Below are positions 46,801-58,000 of a stretch of DNA of 64,000 nt, in pieces (position 1 is the stretch's first letter; every line of letters starts with the position of its first letter). This DNA comes from Micropterix aruncella (lineage: Eukaryota > Arthropoda > Insecta > Lepidoptera > Micropterigidae), in contig OX155967.1 of the NCBI GenBank assembly GCA_944548615.1, forward strand, positions 6,992,049 through 7,056,048, given 5' to 3'. The position numbers were made by a program, and so were the translations under genes. The notes under the pieces are model-generated. The model saw only the letters and a program-made list of their open reading frames with translations, was not told where the DNA came from and did not search any database.

Positions 46801-47804
46801 ACCATAATCAGAGAGCATTCTGTGTAGGTATGTAAACCGATTCCAAGTCGTAAGTGTAAAAATGGCTGATACCAAAGAAGACGAAAAAATGGTTACAAAG
46901 AAAAATTACAAATATCTACTATAACTACAACTGATAACTTACAAATGATTCAGAGGTGGATAAGACTCCTAATTTCAATCCCCTTATATGAGCTTCGAAA
47001 AGCGCATTATCTCCGACGGGCGGCACGAGACGATTAATGTGGTCCTTGGATAGAACATGCAGTGCCTCCAACGTGACACCTTCCTCTAGAATAAAGGTAA
47101 AATAATGTAAGCTGAGTCGTCAGAAAAGTAACTTAGTGAGGTACATACCTACAGGTGAAATTATAAAAGCATATAAAAAACAAACCTATTTTTTTAATAA
47201 AAAAGTGATATATCACAAGTAATTTTCGGTGAGATATAGTTACTGTCAATTTTTAACAGTGACAGTTTGGTTTGACAGTTGACAGACAAAAACTAATGGG
47301 TGCATTCCAGGTGAGACTATGCCTATATACTAAATTTCAAATCAATCGGTTCAACGGCTCGGCAGTATCGTGAGAGATTACATACAGACATACATACAGA
47401 CATAGACAGACATTTTTCTGGAAATGGTCTTAATCGTCTTGGGGTCTCAAAATGGATATATCCGTCGTTATCTATTTTTTTTCCCGCACGATCACAATAC
47501 TTTCCCTACCAGTGGTACCCGGGAAAGTAAAAAACTAACCAAACCTACTGAAATGTATGGGTTTGACGCTTTACTGCCTATTTCTCGCTTATTTATTGAC
47601 ACCGAATAAAGATTTTGCAGATTCGGAATAAGCGTGGTGAATATAGTCGGGTGACGTTAAAGAATGGAACGCGAAAACACAGAATAGTATGCTAAAAGGA
47701 ATATTTATAAAAGACTAAGGAAGTAGGTACTTACTTTTAAAATTGTCCTTATATTTTGACATTCCCCAAGAATCCAGTAGGTCCTCCACCGATTGATCCG
47801 CCAT
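43825..47804 (-). CDS. SAM-domain protein of the CACTA-like element (SAMD3-like), five exons
   Basis: Exons are 47804-47735, 47085-46943, 46190-45366, 45010-44863 and 44336-43825. All introns are GT-AG, and phases 1, 0, 0, 1 join without a stop into 565 residues. Exons 1-2 form a SAM domain (MADQSVEDLLDSWGMSKYKD, then EGVTLEALHVLSKDHINRLV and LFEAHIRGLKLG), a module for self-association. Exon 3 contains GKSLLMQFEDVGLLDNSARR RLCNFI and a basic, serine-rich linker. Exons 4-5 carry LIKDFNCLYPDSSNKLFENW and CFKILFALNAEYPTESANVW. This order matches proteins I recall as 'sterile alpha motif domain-containing protein 3-like' in fish and insects. It probably acts with the transposase in end recognition or oligomerisation; that is inference. 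An internal foldback lies in its second intron. Confidence 0.8.
46655..46815. mobile_element. Small foldback MITE in an intron of the SAM gene
   Basis: TTATGGCAATGTTTTCAGTT at the left pairs with the complement of AACCGAAAACATTACCATAA at the right. The centre contains the palindromic GAGTACAAGTACTC and TACTCTGAGTACA phrases. No splice site is disturbed. Confidence 0.75.
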
Positions 47805-48160
47805 TTTGAATCACAACAACACAAGATTTTGCCGATCATTCGATTTGCTTCGAGGCTTGTTCTTCGAGCATGCTGCACGGTTTTACAGTCACAAACGTGC
47901 CGGCGAAATATTTCACGCGTTTCCGCCGAAACGCCTCGCGATTCGCGATTTCTTGAAATGTAGTCGAATGAACGTCGCCGCGATGCTGTCGCCAATTTCC
48001 GCGTGTCTGTGGTTCTCACTGACTGGCTGTGTCAAGCAAATAACCGGATCGAACGACCGACGACCCGTTCTTCTTCGTCTCCCACTTTTTGGCGACGCGA
48101 CGTGCGACAACCAAACGGTTGAAATACGTAGTAAATACGACGTCTCTCACGTTTATTCAC
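47805..48160 (-). promoter_or_regulatory. CpG-rich promoter or 5' UTR region of the SAM gene
   Basis: Immediately upstream of the SAM start codon. It is richer in CG dinucleotides than the rest of the element (for example GTTTCCGCCGAAACGCCTCG). No TATA box is evident. It probably drives both element genes if the transposase is made from the same or an alternatively spliced transcript. Confidence 0.4.
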
Positions 48161-48234
48161 TTGTAATGCCTAGGAATAATGAGCCGCCAAAAGAAAATCA
48201 TGCTTATATACTCAACTACTAGCTGAACTGTTTA

Positions 48235-48845
48235 GCAAATGATAAATAAACTTCGGCAAAGAGAGCTGAAGTGTTTAGTTGGAATACCTAAGTAGTTTAG
48301 GTATTACCTATCAAGCTTTAGGTAAAATCTGTAGTTTAGTTATTAATAGACAAACTTCAGCTAGTTTAACTGAAGTTTGGCTAATACAGCTAAATAATGT
48401 AACGGTCACTTTGGAATGTTTGTTTACACCCATTTAACTAAGTTATTTAGCTAAGGGTACAGAACTTTAGCTAATCCAGCTAAAGCTGAATTGGGTCAGT
48501 TGGAATACCTAAGTAGTTTAGCTATTACCTATCAAACTTTAGGTAAAATCTGTAGTTTAGTTATTAATAGACAAACTTCAGCTAGTTTAACTGAAGTTTG
48601 GCTAATACAGCTAAATAATGTAACGGTCATTTTGGAATGTTTGTTTACACCCATTTAACTAAGTTATTTAGCTAAGGGTACAGAACTTTAGCTAAAATTC
48701 GCAGTTTAGTAAGTAGTTGCTATTCGTTTAGTAATTGGTAACAAAACCAAATTTTAGCTAAAAATAAAATGTAACCACAACTAAACAGAGTTTGATAATC
48801 TAGCCGTAGTTTAGGTGCTATTTTCTAAACTTCAGTTAAAAGCGA
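48235..48845. repeat. Right subterminal repeats of the CACTA element
   Basis: A block of about 200 bp (GGAATACCTAAGTAGTTTAG ... AAGGGTACAGAACTTTAGCT) is duplicated in tandem, and TAGCTAAA/TTTAGCT motifs recur throughout. Confidence 0.85.
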
Positions 48846-48885
48846 AATAGCTAAACTGTTTAGTAAAACGATTTTTTTCAGTGTG

Positions 48886-49160
48886 GAGGCCCTATTGTTA
48901 AGGAAGAAAGATAACGGTTGAAACAAATTTTAACATTCCATTGTTTCTGATTAGAGTGATCAAATATAGATGTCATGTTTGCACAACGTACTTTAGGTAA
49001 AGGTAAAACAGCGAAAAAATATATCAAAGAAAAAGTTGTTTACTAGTGTTTACTACAAGGTGTTTAAAAAGAGTATCGGGTATTTATTTGTAACTAGTAA
49101 TTAAGTATATTACTAGTAATTAAGTATATTATTTATTATTGATTATTAGAATGCAAAATG
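48886..49160. other. Spacer
   Basis: AT-rich, with a short direct repeat ACTAGTAATTAAGTATATT (49095-49130). Nothing coding. Confidence 0.35.
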
Positions 49161-49165
49161 GAACA

Positions 49166-49795
49166 TTATTTCGAAAAGATAATGTTATCCAAATGGTGGC
49201 CGTTACGCTGCTGGCAATCTTCTAATCTGCAACGAAGATTAGTGATGACACGCTGACACATAGGCCTCGATATTGCTGCAATTTCTGCCCTAATGTTTTG
49301 TTTCAACTGCGTTAGGTTCGTCGGATTATTCTCATAAACCTTACTTTTAGGGTATCCCCATACGAAATAGTCAAGCGGTCTAAGGTCGGGGCTTCTGGGA
49401 GGCCAGTTGATGTTACCTCTACGTGAAAACACCTTATTAGGGAATAATTCGTTATCAGCTTCAATTGATTGATTCGATGTAGTCCGTACCCTTCAATTCT
49501 TGGACCAATTGAATTTTATACGCTTTTTAAATGCAATTCTTTCTTTAAAATCGAATGCAAAAACGATTTTTTTACGTCCAATGCTTGGCTTCGCTTTCGG
49601 ATCGATAAAGACGGATTTTGACGACCTGACGCCCTTACTTCCTTAATTGTTTTCTGGTCGCGGACAGAACGAGGGCGACCAGAGTTTTGCATTTTTACCG
49701 TCGCACCTGTATTTTCGAACATCCGGATCCATTTTTTAATGTTATCGTCACATGGTGCATTGTGTGTACTACTCCGCACGATACAAACGTTGGGC
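49166..49795 (-). pseudogene. IS630-Tc1-mariner transposase with internal deletion
   Basis: The N-terminal part (49779-49516) includes an HTH region with DDNIKKWIRMFENTGATVKM, SGRPRSVRDQKTIKEVR and SLSIRKRSQALDVKKSFLH. A 1-base change near 49515 shifts the frame into AYKIQLVQELKGTDYIESIN. The C-terminal part (about 49455-49166) reads NKVFSRRGNINWPPRSPDLR PLDYFVWGY. The whole region with the first two catalytic acids is missing, so it cannot be active. The final motif has D (PLD), as in mariner-type enzymes. Confidence 0.8.
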
Positions 49796-49797
49796 AG

Positions 49798-50199
49798 TCA
49801 CCATTGAATCTTATATACTTCGTTAGTATTAGGGCTCGTGAACTCCGTGGCGAGAAAATAAATTAGGCACGTTTTACAACGGTTCTTATTGCAAGGGAAA
49901 GAACCTGTCATACGTGGGGTGCTTATGCTGGCACTAGTGCGAGACAAAGTATCACGGAGGTTAGGTGGTCTCCGGTACACGACGACGTTGGCTGGGCCTG
50001 ACAAGAGGCTTTTAGTCAGCGGGCTCGAAGAAATAATGGAAAATATTTTTTTAAAGATTGGTCTCAATTTTTCTACTCTGGAGAAGTCCGTAGTGCAACT
50101 ATTGATAAAAAAATTGTCTGAAAAAAAAAAAGTTTTTTTTTGTTTTTCTGATCCAAGACACAACTGTGCACAGCGACTCGATTGCATCATAAGGTGCAA
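49798..50199 (-). pseudogene. Penelope-like element fragment (linker region)
   Basis: Reads KSLLSGPANVVVYRRPPNLR, then MTGSFPCNKNRCKTCLIYFL and FTSPNTNEVYKIQW. The pattern RPPNLRD...GSFPC..NRCKTC...F.S..T...YKI is the conserved stretch between RT and GIY-YIG in Penelope-like elements. The frame is open for 133 codons, so this copy is less decayed than the other three fragments. Confidence 0.75.
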
Positions 50200-50277
50200 G
50201 GTTTGGTCCCTTTTTGCATCATATAATAATCAATATTTTTACCAAAAAAAAAACCGTCTCCATAATTTTATATAAGT

Positions 50278-50560
50278 GCAGCAGCCATGTCATGTCATGA
50301 TACTTAGAATGGGCTATCATAATTGAATGCGTATACAAAATTTCGTGTATGTGCTGTTGACCGTTGAGGAGTCCCCTCGTCGGAAGCCAACCCTAGTTGC
50401 AGCAGCCATGTCATAATAACAATTAGAACGGGCTATCATAACTGAGTGCGTATAAAAAAAATCGAGTATGTGCTGTTGACCGTTGAAGAGTCCCCTCGTC
50501 GGCAGCCAACTCTGGGTGTAGAATACGGTCATGCTTACCGTAAAAAATGCATTTTTATCG
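50278..50560 (-). repeat. Minisatellite family E, copy 2
   Basis: Two and a half units of the same array as at 6375-6880, with the same flanking text (AAAAATGCATTTTTATCGGA, then ACCAACATG) as the left copy. The two arrays therefore belong to one larger dispersed repeat. Confidence 0.75.
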
Positions 50561-50869
50561 GAATTGAACCAACATGTACATTTTCAACTTCATATGATGA
50601 TAATTGAGGAGTTTCCTTAATTCCTCATTGATCCCATAATTAGAACAGTATTTCGATACAAATGGGACCAATGTAAAATAACATCCTTTCATGGTTCATA
50701 AATGTTCTGAGGTAACAAATATTCTGGTTCATAAATGTTCTACGGTTCATAAATGTTCTGAGGTAACAAATATTTTTAAAAAATCTAACCGATTTGATAA
50801 CCTTCTCCTTTTTTTAAATCGGTTAAAAATGATAGCGTGGCCTTCGGGACTGTGAAGGGCGGAGTTGCG
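50561..50869. other. Spacer with short direct repeats
   Basis: GGTTCATAAATGTTCTGAGG and AACAAATATT recur three times between 50693 and 50775, followed by a TTTTAAATCGGTTAAAAA segment common in insect repeats. Confidence 0.4.
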
Positions 50870-51120
50870 TTTGATACAGGCCCTTCAGAAGAAGCGTCTG
50901 CATCTTGTTGGTTGGGAAATAACAAAGAACGACACCTATCACTGTGGCGAAGTGCGAAAGAGGCCGAGCGGCCTATCTTTTAGTTTCACAAAGATCAATG
51001 ATCTCGCGTGTTGACTAAAATCTCAATCGGCGGGTTTTTAAAGGACGTTTAATGGACGTGAATTTTATTATTCGATTACTTTTGAGTTCATGGTGACAAC
51101 CAGTTATAGTATTAGGCAGG
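50870..51120 (+). repeat. Interspersed repeat family I, copy 2
   Basis: Collinear with 34650-34870 (GGCGAAGTGCGAAAGAGGCC; GTGTTGACTAAAATCT) with small insertions. Confidence 0.65.
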
Positions 51121-51844
51121 GTCTTATCAATATCATTTAAATATAAATGATTTAATTTAAATATACATATTTCTGATACTGGCCTCTCCGTTTTAAGGTG
51201 TATACAAAAACATATTTGTTTACGTAGTCGCTGTCTTGTTTTTCTCTGTCATTGCATGAATACAATTAGTTAGGTGTGTTTTTTGCTTGGTATTATTAAT
51301 TAGGATACGTTGCACTTTAACTAATTAGAACTTGATGTTAAAGTAATGTCGATTTGAACACACACATCGATTTGTACGAATAAATGTAATGATTTAATCC
51401 AAATGTTAGGCAAGAGAGCCCATGTTACCCTAAACCCACTGCAAATACAAATATATACTCTATCCCTCCGTGAAATCCCACCTGGCCCAAACACTCATTT
51501 TTAACTTCTCTACTACGGCGTCACTGCTATCATGGTTCAACAGGAGACTGTGTATATTTGCGTCCGAAGGTGTAAAACTGCTACCTTAGATTCTACCGTC
51601 TGGCGAAAACACGTGGTTATCTTAGTCTATTATGATCAATCAAAATAGGTCCGACTAAACCAGCGCAGAGAACTGCATATACATTCCTTTATCTGTAAAA
51701 CTTAATTCATTCGCTTCTCATTTTATTTCTATAGCTCCCTAAATATTGTGTCGTCGTCTGCATATCAGTATGGGTTGTATTTATATCTCCATATTGCTTA
51801 TATTAACTAATTACAATTTATATGATTACTCACTATTCACGGAT
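51121..51844. other. Spacer without recognisable gene
   Basis: AT-rich, no domain or clear repeat. Confidence 0.3.
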
Positions 51845-51929
51845 GATTATTGTGATTACTCACTACCCGAATGTAAAATAAATAAATAAAAAATAATAAA
51901 TAAATAAATCAATATGATACACGATACAT

Positions 51930-52042
51930 ATATCACACTTATAATCCCTATACATACTTTCCACCGAACTAAACCATATTTTCCAGTAGATGGTACTCGA
52001 CTATGGAATAACCTTCCAGTAGAAATAAAAAAATAGGTTTTG
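51930..52042 (+). pseudogene. Short LINE 3'-terminal fragment
   Basis: Plus frame reads TFHRTKPYFPVDGTRLWNNL and PVEIK, resembling the extreme C-terminus of CR1/jockey-type LINEs (R..F....RLWN.LP..I). Nearby A/T-rich simple sequence may be unrelated. Confidence 0.4.
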
Positions 52043-52044
52043 TC

Positions 52045-52330
52045 ACCCAGGCAAGGCTTTCCCGGCAAGCAGACAATTCCCTCCGCGCGCCAAACCCGTA
52101 ACCCCCCTCCCCCCAATCTCCCCCAAACCTCCTCCAACTCCCCCGTTAGGTCCCTCTCCCGCTGAAACCCCCATAACCCCCCCACCAAACGCTACCCCGC
52201 AATGCCCCCCCCCCTGACCCCCCTAACTGCCCTAAACCCAACCACCTCCCACAACCAAACGACCCCCTTACCGCCCATACCACTAACCTCTCCCCACCCA
52301 AATCACCCCTCTCCGCCCAAAACCAACTTC
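52045..52330. repeat. Long C-rich low-complexity tract
   Basis: About 280 bases of C3-C9 runs mixed with A and T (for example AACCCCCCTC), so the minus strand is G-rich. Irregular, without a fixed unit. The minus-strand open frame here is an artefact. Confidence 0.8.
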
Positions 52331-52679
52331 ATAACCTCTTTTGCATCCTAAACACTTGGGTATCTATTAAATCACTCTAGATAAGGCGGAATAGTAACCC
52401 ACGGACGAAGAGGAATATTTTCGCCCCGAATTTGATACATCCTGATTACTCGGTCTATTTTCTTCGAAGTTAAAGCATTCTAGATGAGGCGGTATAGGAA
52501 CTCAAATAAGAAGAAGAATATTTTCGACACCCCCCTTTCCTCCCCCCGCTATTTAAAGAGTACGATAGCAAATCTAGTATATTTATAATATTTTTGTAGT
52601 ATTTCAGTGGTATTAAAAGGGCTATTTTCATATATGGTTCGTTTCTCGGCTAGCCTCGGGCGGCTCGACGTTATTATTG

Positions 52680-52805
52680 GATTAAAATGTATGTCGGTTT
52701 TATAAGAGCAACATTCTTGTGTCTCTTATACAAGTGACAAGCGATATCTCTAATACAAGCGGCATACATTAAAATGTATGTCGCTTGTATAGGAGATATT
52801 GCAAC
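52680..52805. repeat. Nested inverted repeat
   Basis: GCGATATCTCTAATACAAGC with GGCATACATT faces AATGTATGTCGCTTGTATAG GAGATATTGC, a hairpin of about 30-bp arms with a very short loop. A third partial arm (AAAATGTATGTCGG) lies at 52685. Confidence 0.8.
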
Positions 52806-52854
52806 CACAATAAAAATATAACAATGTGTTCTTTCAACCCTACGACGCATCTAT

Positions 52855-53110
52855 GTACCGAATTTAAGTCTCTACGTCTAATATTTCGCGTATGACTAGC
52901 GTGCCCACTAGTGGACCGATTTCAACCAAGAACCTTTTCAACTCTTGCCATGACCAAATTATGCCGGCATGCCAAATTTCAGCTCAATCGGATGAACGTT
53001 TGGGCACTATCGTAGAGGAATACATACACACAGAAGTGCGTTCAAATGATTCAAGAATAGATTCCTACTCTTGGCATTTTCTGCGGACTGACGACATGAG
53101 CTGCTAGCTT
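52855..53110. repeat. Dispersed repeat segment
   Basis: GGACCGATTTCAACCAAGAA, CCAAATTTCAGCTCAATCGG and GAATACATACACACAGAA match, in style, the widespread lepidopteran segment that includes 'ATTTCAAATCAATCGGTTCA', also seen at 47325-47415. Not coding. Confidence 0.4.
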
Positions 53111-53164
53111 CATATTATAAGTTTTATAGTTAGTACTTACTTCAGTCATTATAAATAGGTTACA

Positions 53165-53285
53165 AACGAATTTACCATGTGAAGTTTGTAGCAACCGCTG
53201 TTTCGGCGATGTTGCAACCGCAGCCGCACATCGGCGGAACTTCGGGTGCTATAAACTTCACGCGGTAAATTCGTTTTTATCCTAT
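53165..53285. repeat. Hairpin MITE family D, long copy
   Basis: ACGAATTTACCATGTGAAGT and ACTTCACGCGGTAAATTCGT form the terminal arms around a GC-rich centre (CAACCGCAGCCGCACATCGG). Confidence 0.8.
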
Positions 53286-53289
53286 TTAA

Positions 53290-54035
53290 ACTTTAATCGT
53301 TTACCTATTAGTATTATTTATAGTGTAGTATTATTTATTTTATTTTATTTCATTTTAGTTTTTTTTCATTTTAGTTTATTTCATTTCAGTATTTTATTTC
53401 AGTATAGTATTATTTATTTTATTTTATTTCATTTTATAGTAAACTTGCAGATAGTAAATAGATAATATAGTATTTTTAAAATATATTTAAACAAAAAAAA
53501 TTACTATCCTATGAATAGTTTACAATGCTTGCATTACAAATTAATATAGAAATAACATGAACACGTTGATAGTGAAAAAAAGTAATAAGACTAATAATAA
53601 TATAAGGTTAAGAACAGTAATAATAAGGTAAGTTGTTAATAATGTAAGTTCTAGAAAGGGTTATATAAAGCAAAAAATAGAAGTATGAATAATTGGATAA
53701 TAATATTTATGATAAATAATATGACATGATATAATAATATGGTATAATATAATAGTCATATAATACTTTATTTCCTCTAATTCTATCCTAGTTTGGTCAC
53801 AGTGTCTCTATCCGACATGTTGTCTCATGATTGTTGTCGCTGAAAATTTTAAACAGCCTTGATGTGTTCCATCAGTAGAGTCGCTAGGGGTGGCTTTGTT
53901 AGTGCAACCTAAGCCAGACATGGATTCACTCGATTTTATAAACAACGGGGTTTGAACGAGATCGTTTTATATCAAACTAGTGGTATTACTCAAACTAGTA
54001 GGCGCTGCCCGTGTTATATACGCTCTCAAATACCT
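53290..54035. other. AT-rich, microsatellite-like spacer
   Basis: Degenerate TTTTATTTCA and AATAATA tracts (53330-53780), then unique sequence without a gene. Confidence 0.35.
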
Positions 54036-54039
54036 ATGT

Positions 54040-54270
54040 ATACCAATTGTTATGGCGATCGGCTGAACGGTCTATAAGTTGACGTGCTGCAGCGCCACCT
54101 AGTTGCGAGTTACAACAAAGTGAATAGCGAGAAATATATGCAGATTTTCATGGTGATCGGTTGAGCGGTATAGAAGTTGATGTGCTGCAGCGCCATCTAG
54201 TGGCGAGTTACAATAAAGTAAATTGTTTATTAAGCTTGGACAGACAGACATATATACCAACATCCATTTT
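54040..54270. repeat. Two-unit tandem repeat, about 105 bp
   Basis: GGCGATCGGCTGAACGGTCT and GGTGATCGGTTGAGCGGTAT begin two units, each with GTGCTGCAGCGCCAYCTAGT, then GACAGACAGACATATATA. A common insect dispersed repeat pattern. Confidence 0.7.
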
Positions 54271-54295
54271 TATATATGAGATTTGCTCACCACCT

Positions 54296-55050
54296 TACTT
54301 ATCTGATCCGTCATGCCCTTGACGTATGGTAAGAATGCTTACTTATTTGATCCTGTGTGGCATGAATGCCCCTGACATGCTGGGTTTCTAGGTTTCTTTG
54401 AAATTGAATTTTGTGTATGTCATGATATGATCCGTATACATTTTTCTAAGGATATCATGGACGTGCTCCATCTTCTGTTTATTATGCTCAGCGTCGTTAT
54501 TTTACCAAAAATCATAATTTAACCAACGGTAATATTTTTTAAATAGGCCAATTAAATCACAAAAATAATACAGAGACATAGAATGCTATCTATTAGTCTA
54601 TCTGAACTTAAATTGCGTAATTATTACGCGTTGAGTAACCAAAATTAAAAATGGATATATTTATGTAAATAATATTAAAATAATAGAAACTATGATTTAA
54701 AAATTCGTTTGTTGTTATATTATTATTTTATACCATAAAAGCATATCGTAAAGCGCCATCTACAGTGCGCCGCCATAATGTTGTACCACGAAAGTAGCCA
54801 TATTGAACATAATAATAGAAGATTTATGGATTTATGGAACTACAGCATATGCCAAATCGTATTACGACGTTGAGTAATCAAATACGCAATATAATCAAAG
54901 ATAATGTCAAAAAAACGCGATTGTCTTCGATTTCATACCCTTTTATTCCCCCCCCCCAACCCCTCTTAAAAATATTATGCAACAAAAAACTTAATAATTA
55001 AAACTAGTTTAGAAAACTGTTACATTTAATTTTAAAACTATAATATACGA
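54296..55050. other. Tiny Penelope-like scrap, then AT-rich spacer
   Basis: 54300-54345 is similar to the KGVTDRISK segment on the minus strand (as at 35290). The rest is AT-rich; a C8-C9 run lies near 54955. No gene until the third TIL-like exon. Confidence 0.4.
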
Positions 55051-55060
55051 AATCAAAGGG

Positions 55061-58000
55061 CTACTCTGGACATTGGTCAGGCAGGACACATCCACGAGTG
55101 CCATTACGTATGTACGGTGAGACACACAAGCAGGCTATGGAATCGCAAATGGCAATTTCCGTGCTTGGGGTTCGGTTGGAGCAGGTCGGTTCCTCAAGTG
55201 GTCTGCAGTTGATGTTAAGGTACTCGTAACGCTCGCATCTCATTGTCACTTAAAAAAAAATAAAAAAAAACAATCAAGTGCGGAAAGTTTCCGTGTAATT
55301 GGTATACAGGATATTTAAGACAGCACAACAAGTACACAACATACCCTATCAACGAGGTATTCCGAAGATATTAATATGATAGTACCATTGATTTTAATAA
55401 AATCAATGATAGTACCTAGAAGGTATACTACTTTTGGTCAGCGCACCTATACTTTCATTGCCCCAAGGTTTTCCAATGCTCTTCCTGGCGACATAAAATC
55501 GGCGCAAAATAAGACCTACATTACATTACATTACATTACATTTTCGTCGTGTCCAATTGACGGCTAAAGACCGCTCTTGGACGTGTCAAAATAATTGGGT
55601 TATGTAGTAAGTTTCGCTACTACTCTTTACTGAACATACATAGTTAGTCAAGAATTAACTACTAGATTGTCAAACTATAAATATAAATAATCAAAATAGA
55701 AGCTTAATATTTGAAGTAGTTAGTGATTCGAAAAGATACGTAGTAAAATTATTTATCGTAATATTCAAATTGTCAGTAAAATGTTAAATAATCAAATTAA
55801 AGCTACGTTATGCATTTTAAACTAAAAGTACAGATATAAGACCATATAAAGTAATCAGACAATAAGACTCTACTTTTTTAAGTAATTTAAATGGGCACAA
55901 TATTTGAAAAATCGTGGCCCTCAAATTCGGCCAAATTATAGAAAGGGTGGCCTATCAGCATCTCCTTGATGTGTTTTTTAAATTTTATGTCCTCCAGCTG
56001 TTTAAATTTTGTAGGGAGTAGATTATAGAATTTAATGCTAAGGTACAAGTAGCTTTTCTGTACTTTTGCCAGTCGTATTCGGGGTACGCATAAAAGGGAG
56101 CTACCGCGGGTATGATGCGAGTGAATGTCTGAATTAATTGGGGTTTCTGTTAGGTGCTGTCTAGCATACATTAAACACTGGTTTAAAAGGCTGCTTAGAA
56201 ACTGGCTTGTAAAAGAGGGAAGGCAAGGAATTTTAAAAATATTGGACATTATAATCTAACCTGGACATTTGGATATTTTGAATCTTATATTATATTATGT
56301 TAAATTATTATTAAAATTTTATTTTTTATTATTACTTATTATTATTATTTTGTTTAACGTATATTAAGGGATAATTTGTTTTAGTTTTAACACTATTTTA
56401 TCTTAGTTATAAGTAAAATGCAGGATTATTTTGTTTCAATTCTTATTCTAATTTTTACTATTTTAAATTGTTTTGTTTTTTTTCTGATTTGAATTTATTT
56501 GCTGATATTTTAATTTTCCACTTCTAACTTTAATTTAATTATTTAATTTAAATATTTAGTCATTTTTAATATGGTTTTGCAATTCTATTATTTTGTGCTT
56601 ACATGGAATATATGCCATTTTTAATACGCTTTTATTAGGTCGACCTGTATGTAACTATGTAATGGAATCTTAGGTAACTAATTTAACCATCTTCCAAGGA
56701 TCGTAGCGTCATAAAAATTGGCAGCTGTATGTAGTTCTGATGACAATACAATAATATGGTACTGTCGAACTGATCTGATGATGGAGTCGGAAGATATGAA
56801 CTGGAACTTCATGATGGAACATCGTATCATAGCTGTGTTTGGACTTGTTAGAAAAGTCTTGGAATGAACTTTGACCACGATTAGGTTTCAAGGTCTGATG
56901 ATGAAGCCGGAAGATAGGCACAGGCATTCCATAATGGAATGTCGTATCATAGCCGTGTGTATATGAATATCCTAACATAGCCCAAAAGCGTGTTTTTAGT
57001 GTATTTTTTTAAACTATTAATTTATATTTATTATAAACACGGTATTGTTGCAAGCACATTCAAAAATAAATGTTTACCTTAGAACAGGTCCCGGCCTAGT
57101 TAGGTGACGTTGCCACTAGACTATGCGATGTATTCTTTTTTCTGCTTTTGATTCAATTTTCTAAGTATTTTTATGCATAATTCCTACACTGAAATTGTTT
57201 ACTGTTATTTTTATTATTTGCATTACTTATATAAATAAATGAATAAATAAAAGTGTGACCCTATATGTAAAATTAACAAGATTTTTTTAAAAACATTTAT
57301 TTGTATAAAAGGAGATTTTTACTAGTGAATATCTCTATGACAAAACTGAGCTGAAAGTTATCTACAACTTTTAATTTAAGCATTGATAAACGAGGTAAAG
57401 TGGCTTATATGTTTAGCTTTCAAACTTTATAAAAAAATCCTTATTTCAAAAGTCTAACTCCAAAAACTGGAAGATAGTTTTAATTCATGACTTTTCTTAG
57501 CATATCACACCTGAAGAAGTCCGATTATATAAAAACAGGATGAGTTTTTTTATTAGGTACATCCTTGTAGTGAGTAGTAAAACAATAAGAGCAAGTGAGG
57601 AACTTTAAAAAAAATAGGAAAAACAAAACACCAATTAAAAATTATTTTGTTAAAAAAAACAAAAGCTGATTTTTTAAAAAGTATATAAAATACGTTGAGC
57701 ATTTTGCGTCATGTATCAGTTGGTAAAATATCGCTAACAAACAATATTCGCGATATTTTATCTACGGCTAGAAGATTTACAAAGCTTGTATTTTTTTTAA
57801 ATTACCTAGGTAATTAATTTCCGAAGACGTTTTAATTAAATATAAAAAAAATATTAAATTTTATATTAATAATTTAAATTTAATAAATTTTATTATGATA
57901 TTTTTAATAAGAAATACATTTTTTATTGACTTAAGCCAAACTATGTACTTAAACAAATGTTACATGAATAAATTTGAAAAATATATAATATCGGAATTAA

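Larger units (their letters stand above)
39327..48883 (-). mobile_element. Complete CACTA/EnSpm-like (CMC) DNA transposon, 9.6 kb
   Basis: The left end is CACTGAAAAAACTGTTTTG. The right end, read inwards on the minus strand, is CACTGAAAAAAATCGTTTT. A TG dinucleotide flanks both sides (39325-39326 and 48884-48885). The CACTG ends are the CACTA-class signature. Both subterminal regions are rich in tandem GCTAAA/TTTAGC motifs, as known for CACTA transposase binding regions. It encodes, both on the minus strand, a 779-residue transposase and upstream of it a SAM-domain protein of 565 residues over five exons. No disabling change was seen in either. Several hairpins and a 128-bp tandem repeat lie between the left end and the transposase. 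Confidence 0.85.

Noticed and set aside
47806..48222. A 138-codon plus-strand open frame upstream of the SAM gene
   Set aside because: It lies in the CpG-rich promoter/5' UTR region opposite the SAM exon 1 and shows no recognised domain.
51856..52188. Glycine-rich minus-strand open frame
   Set aside because: Translation of the G-rich strand of a low-complexity tract.
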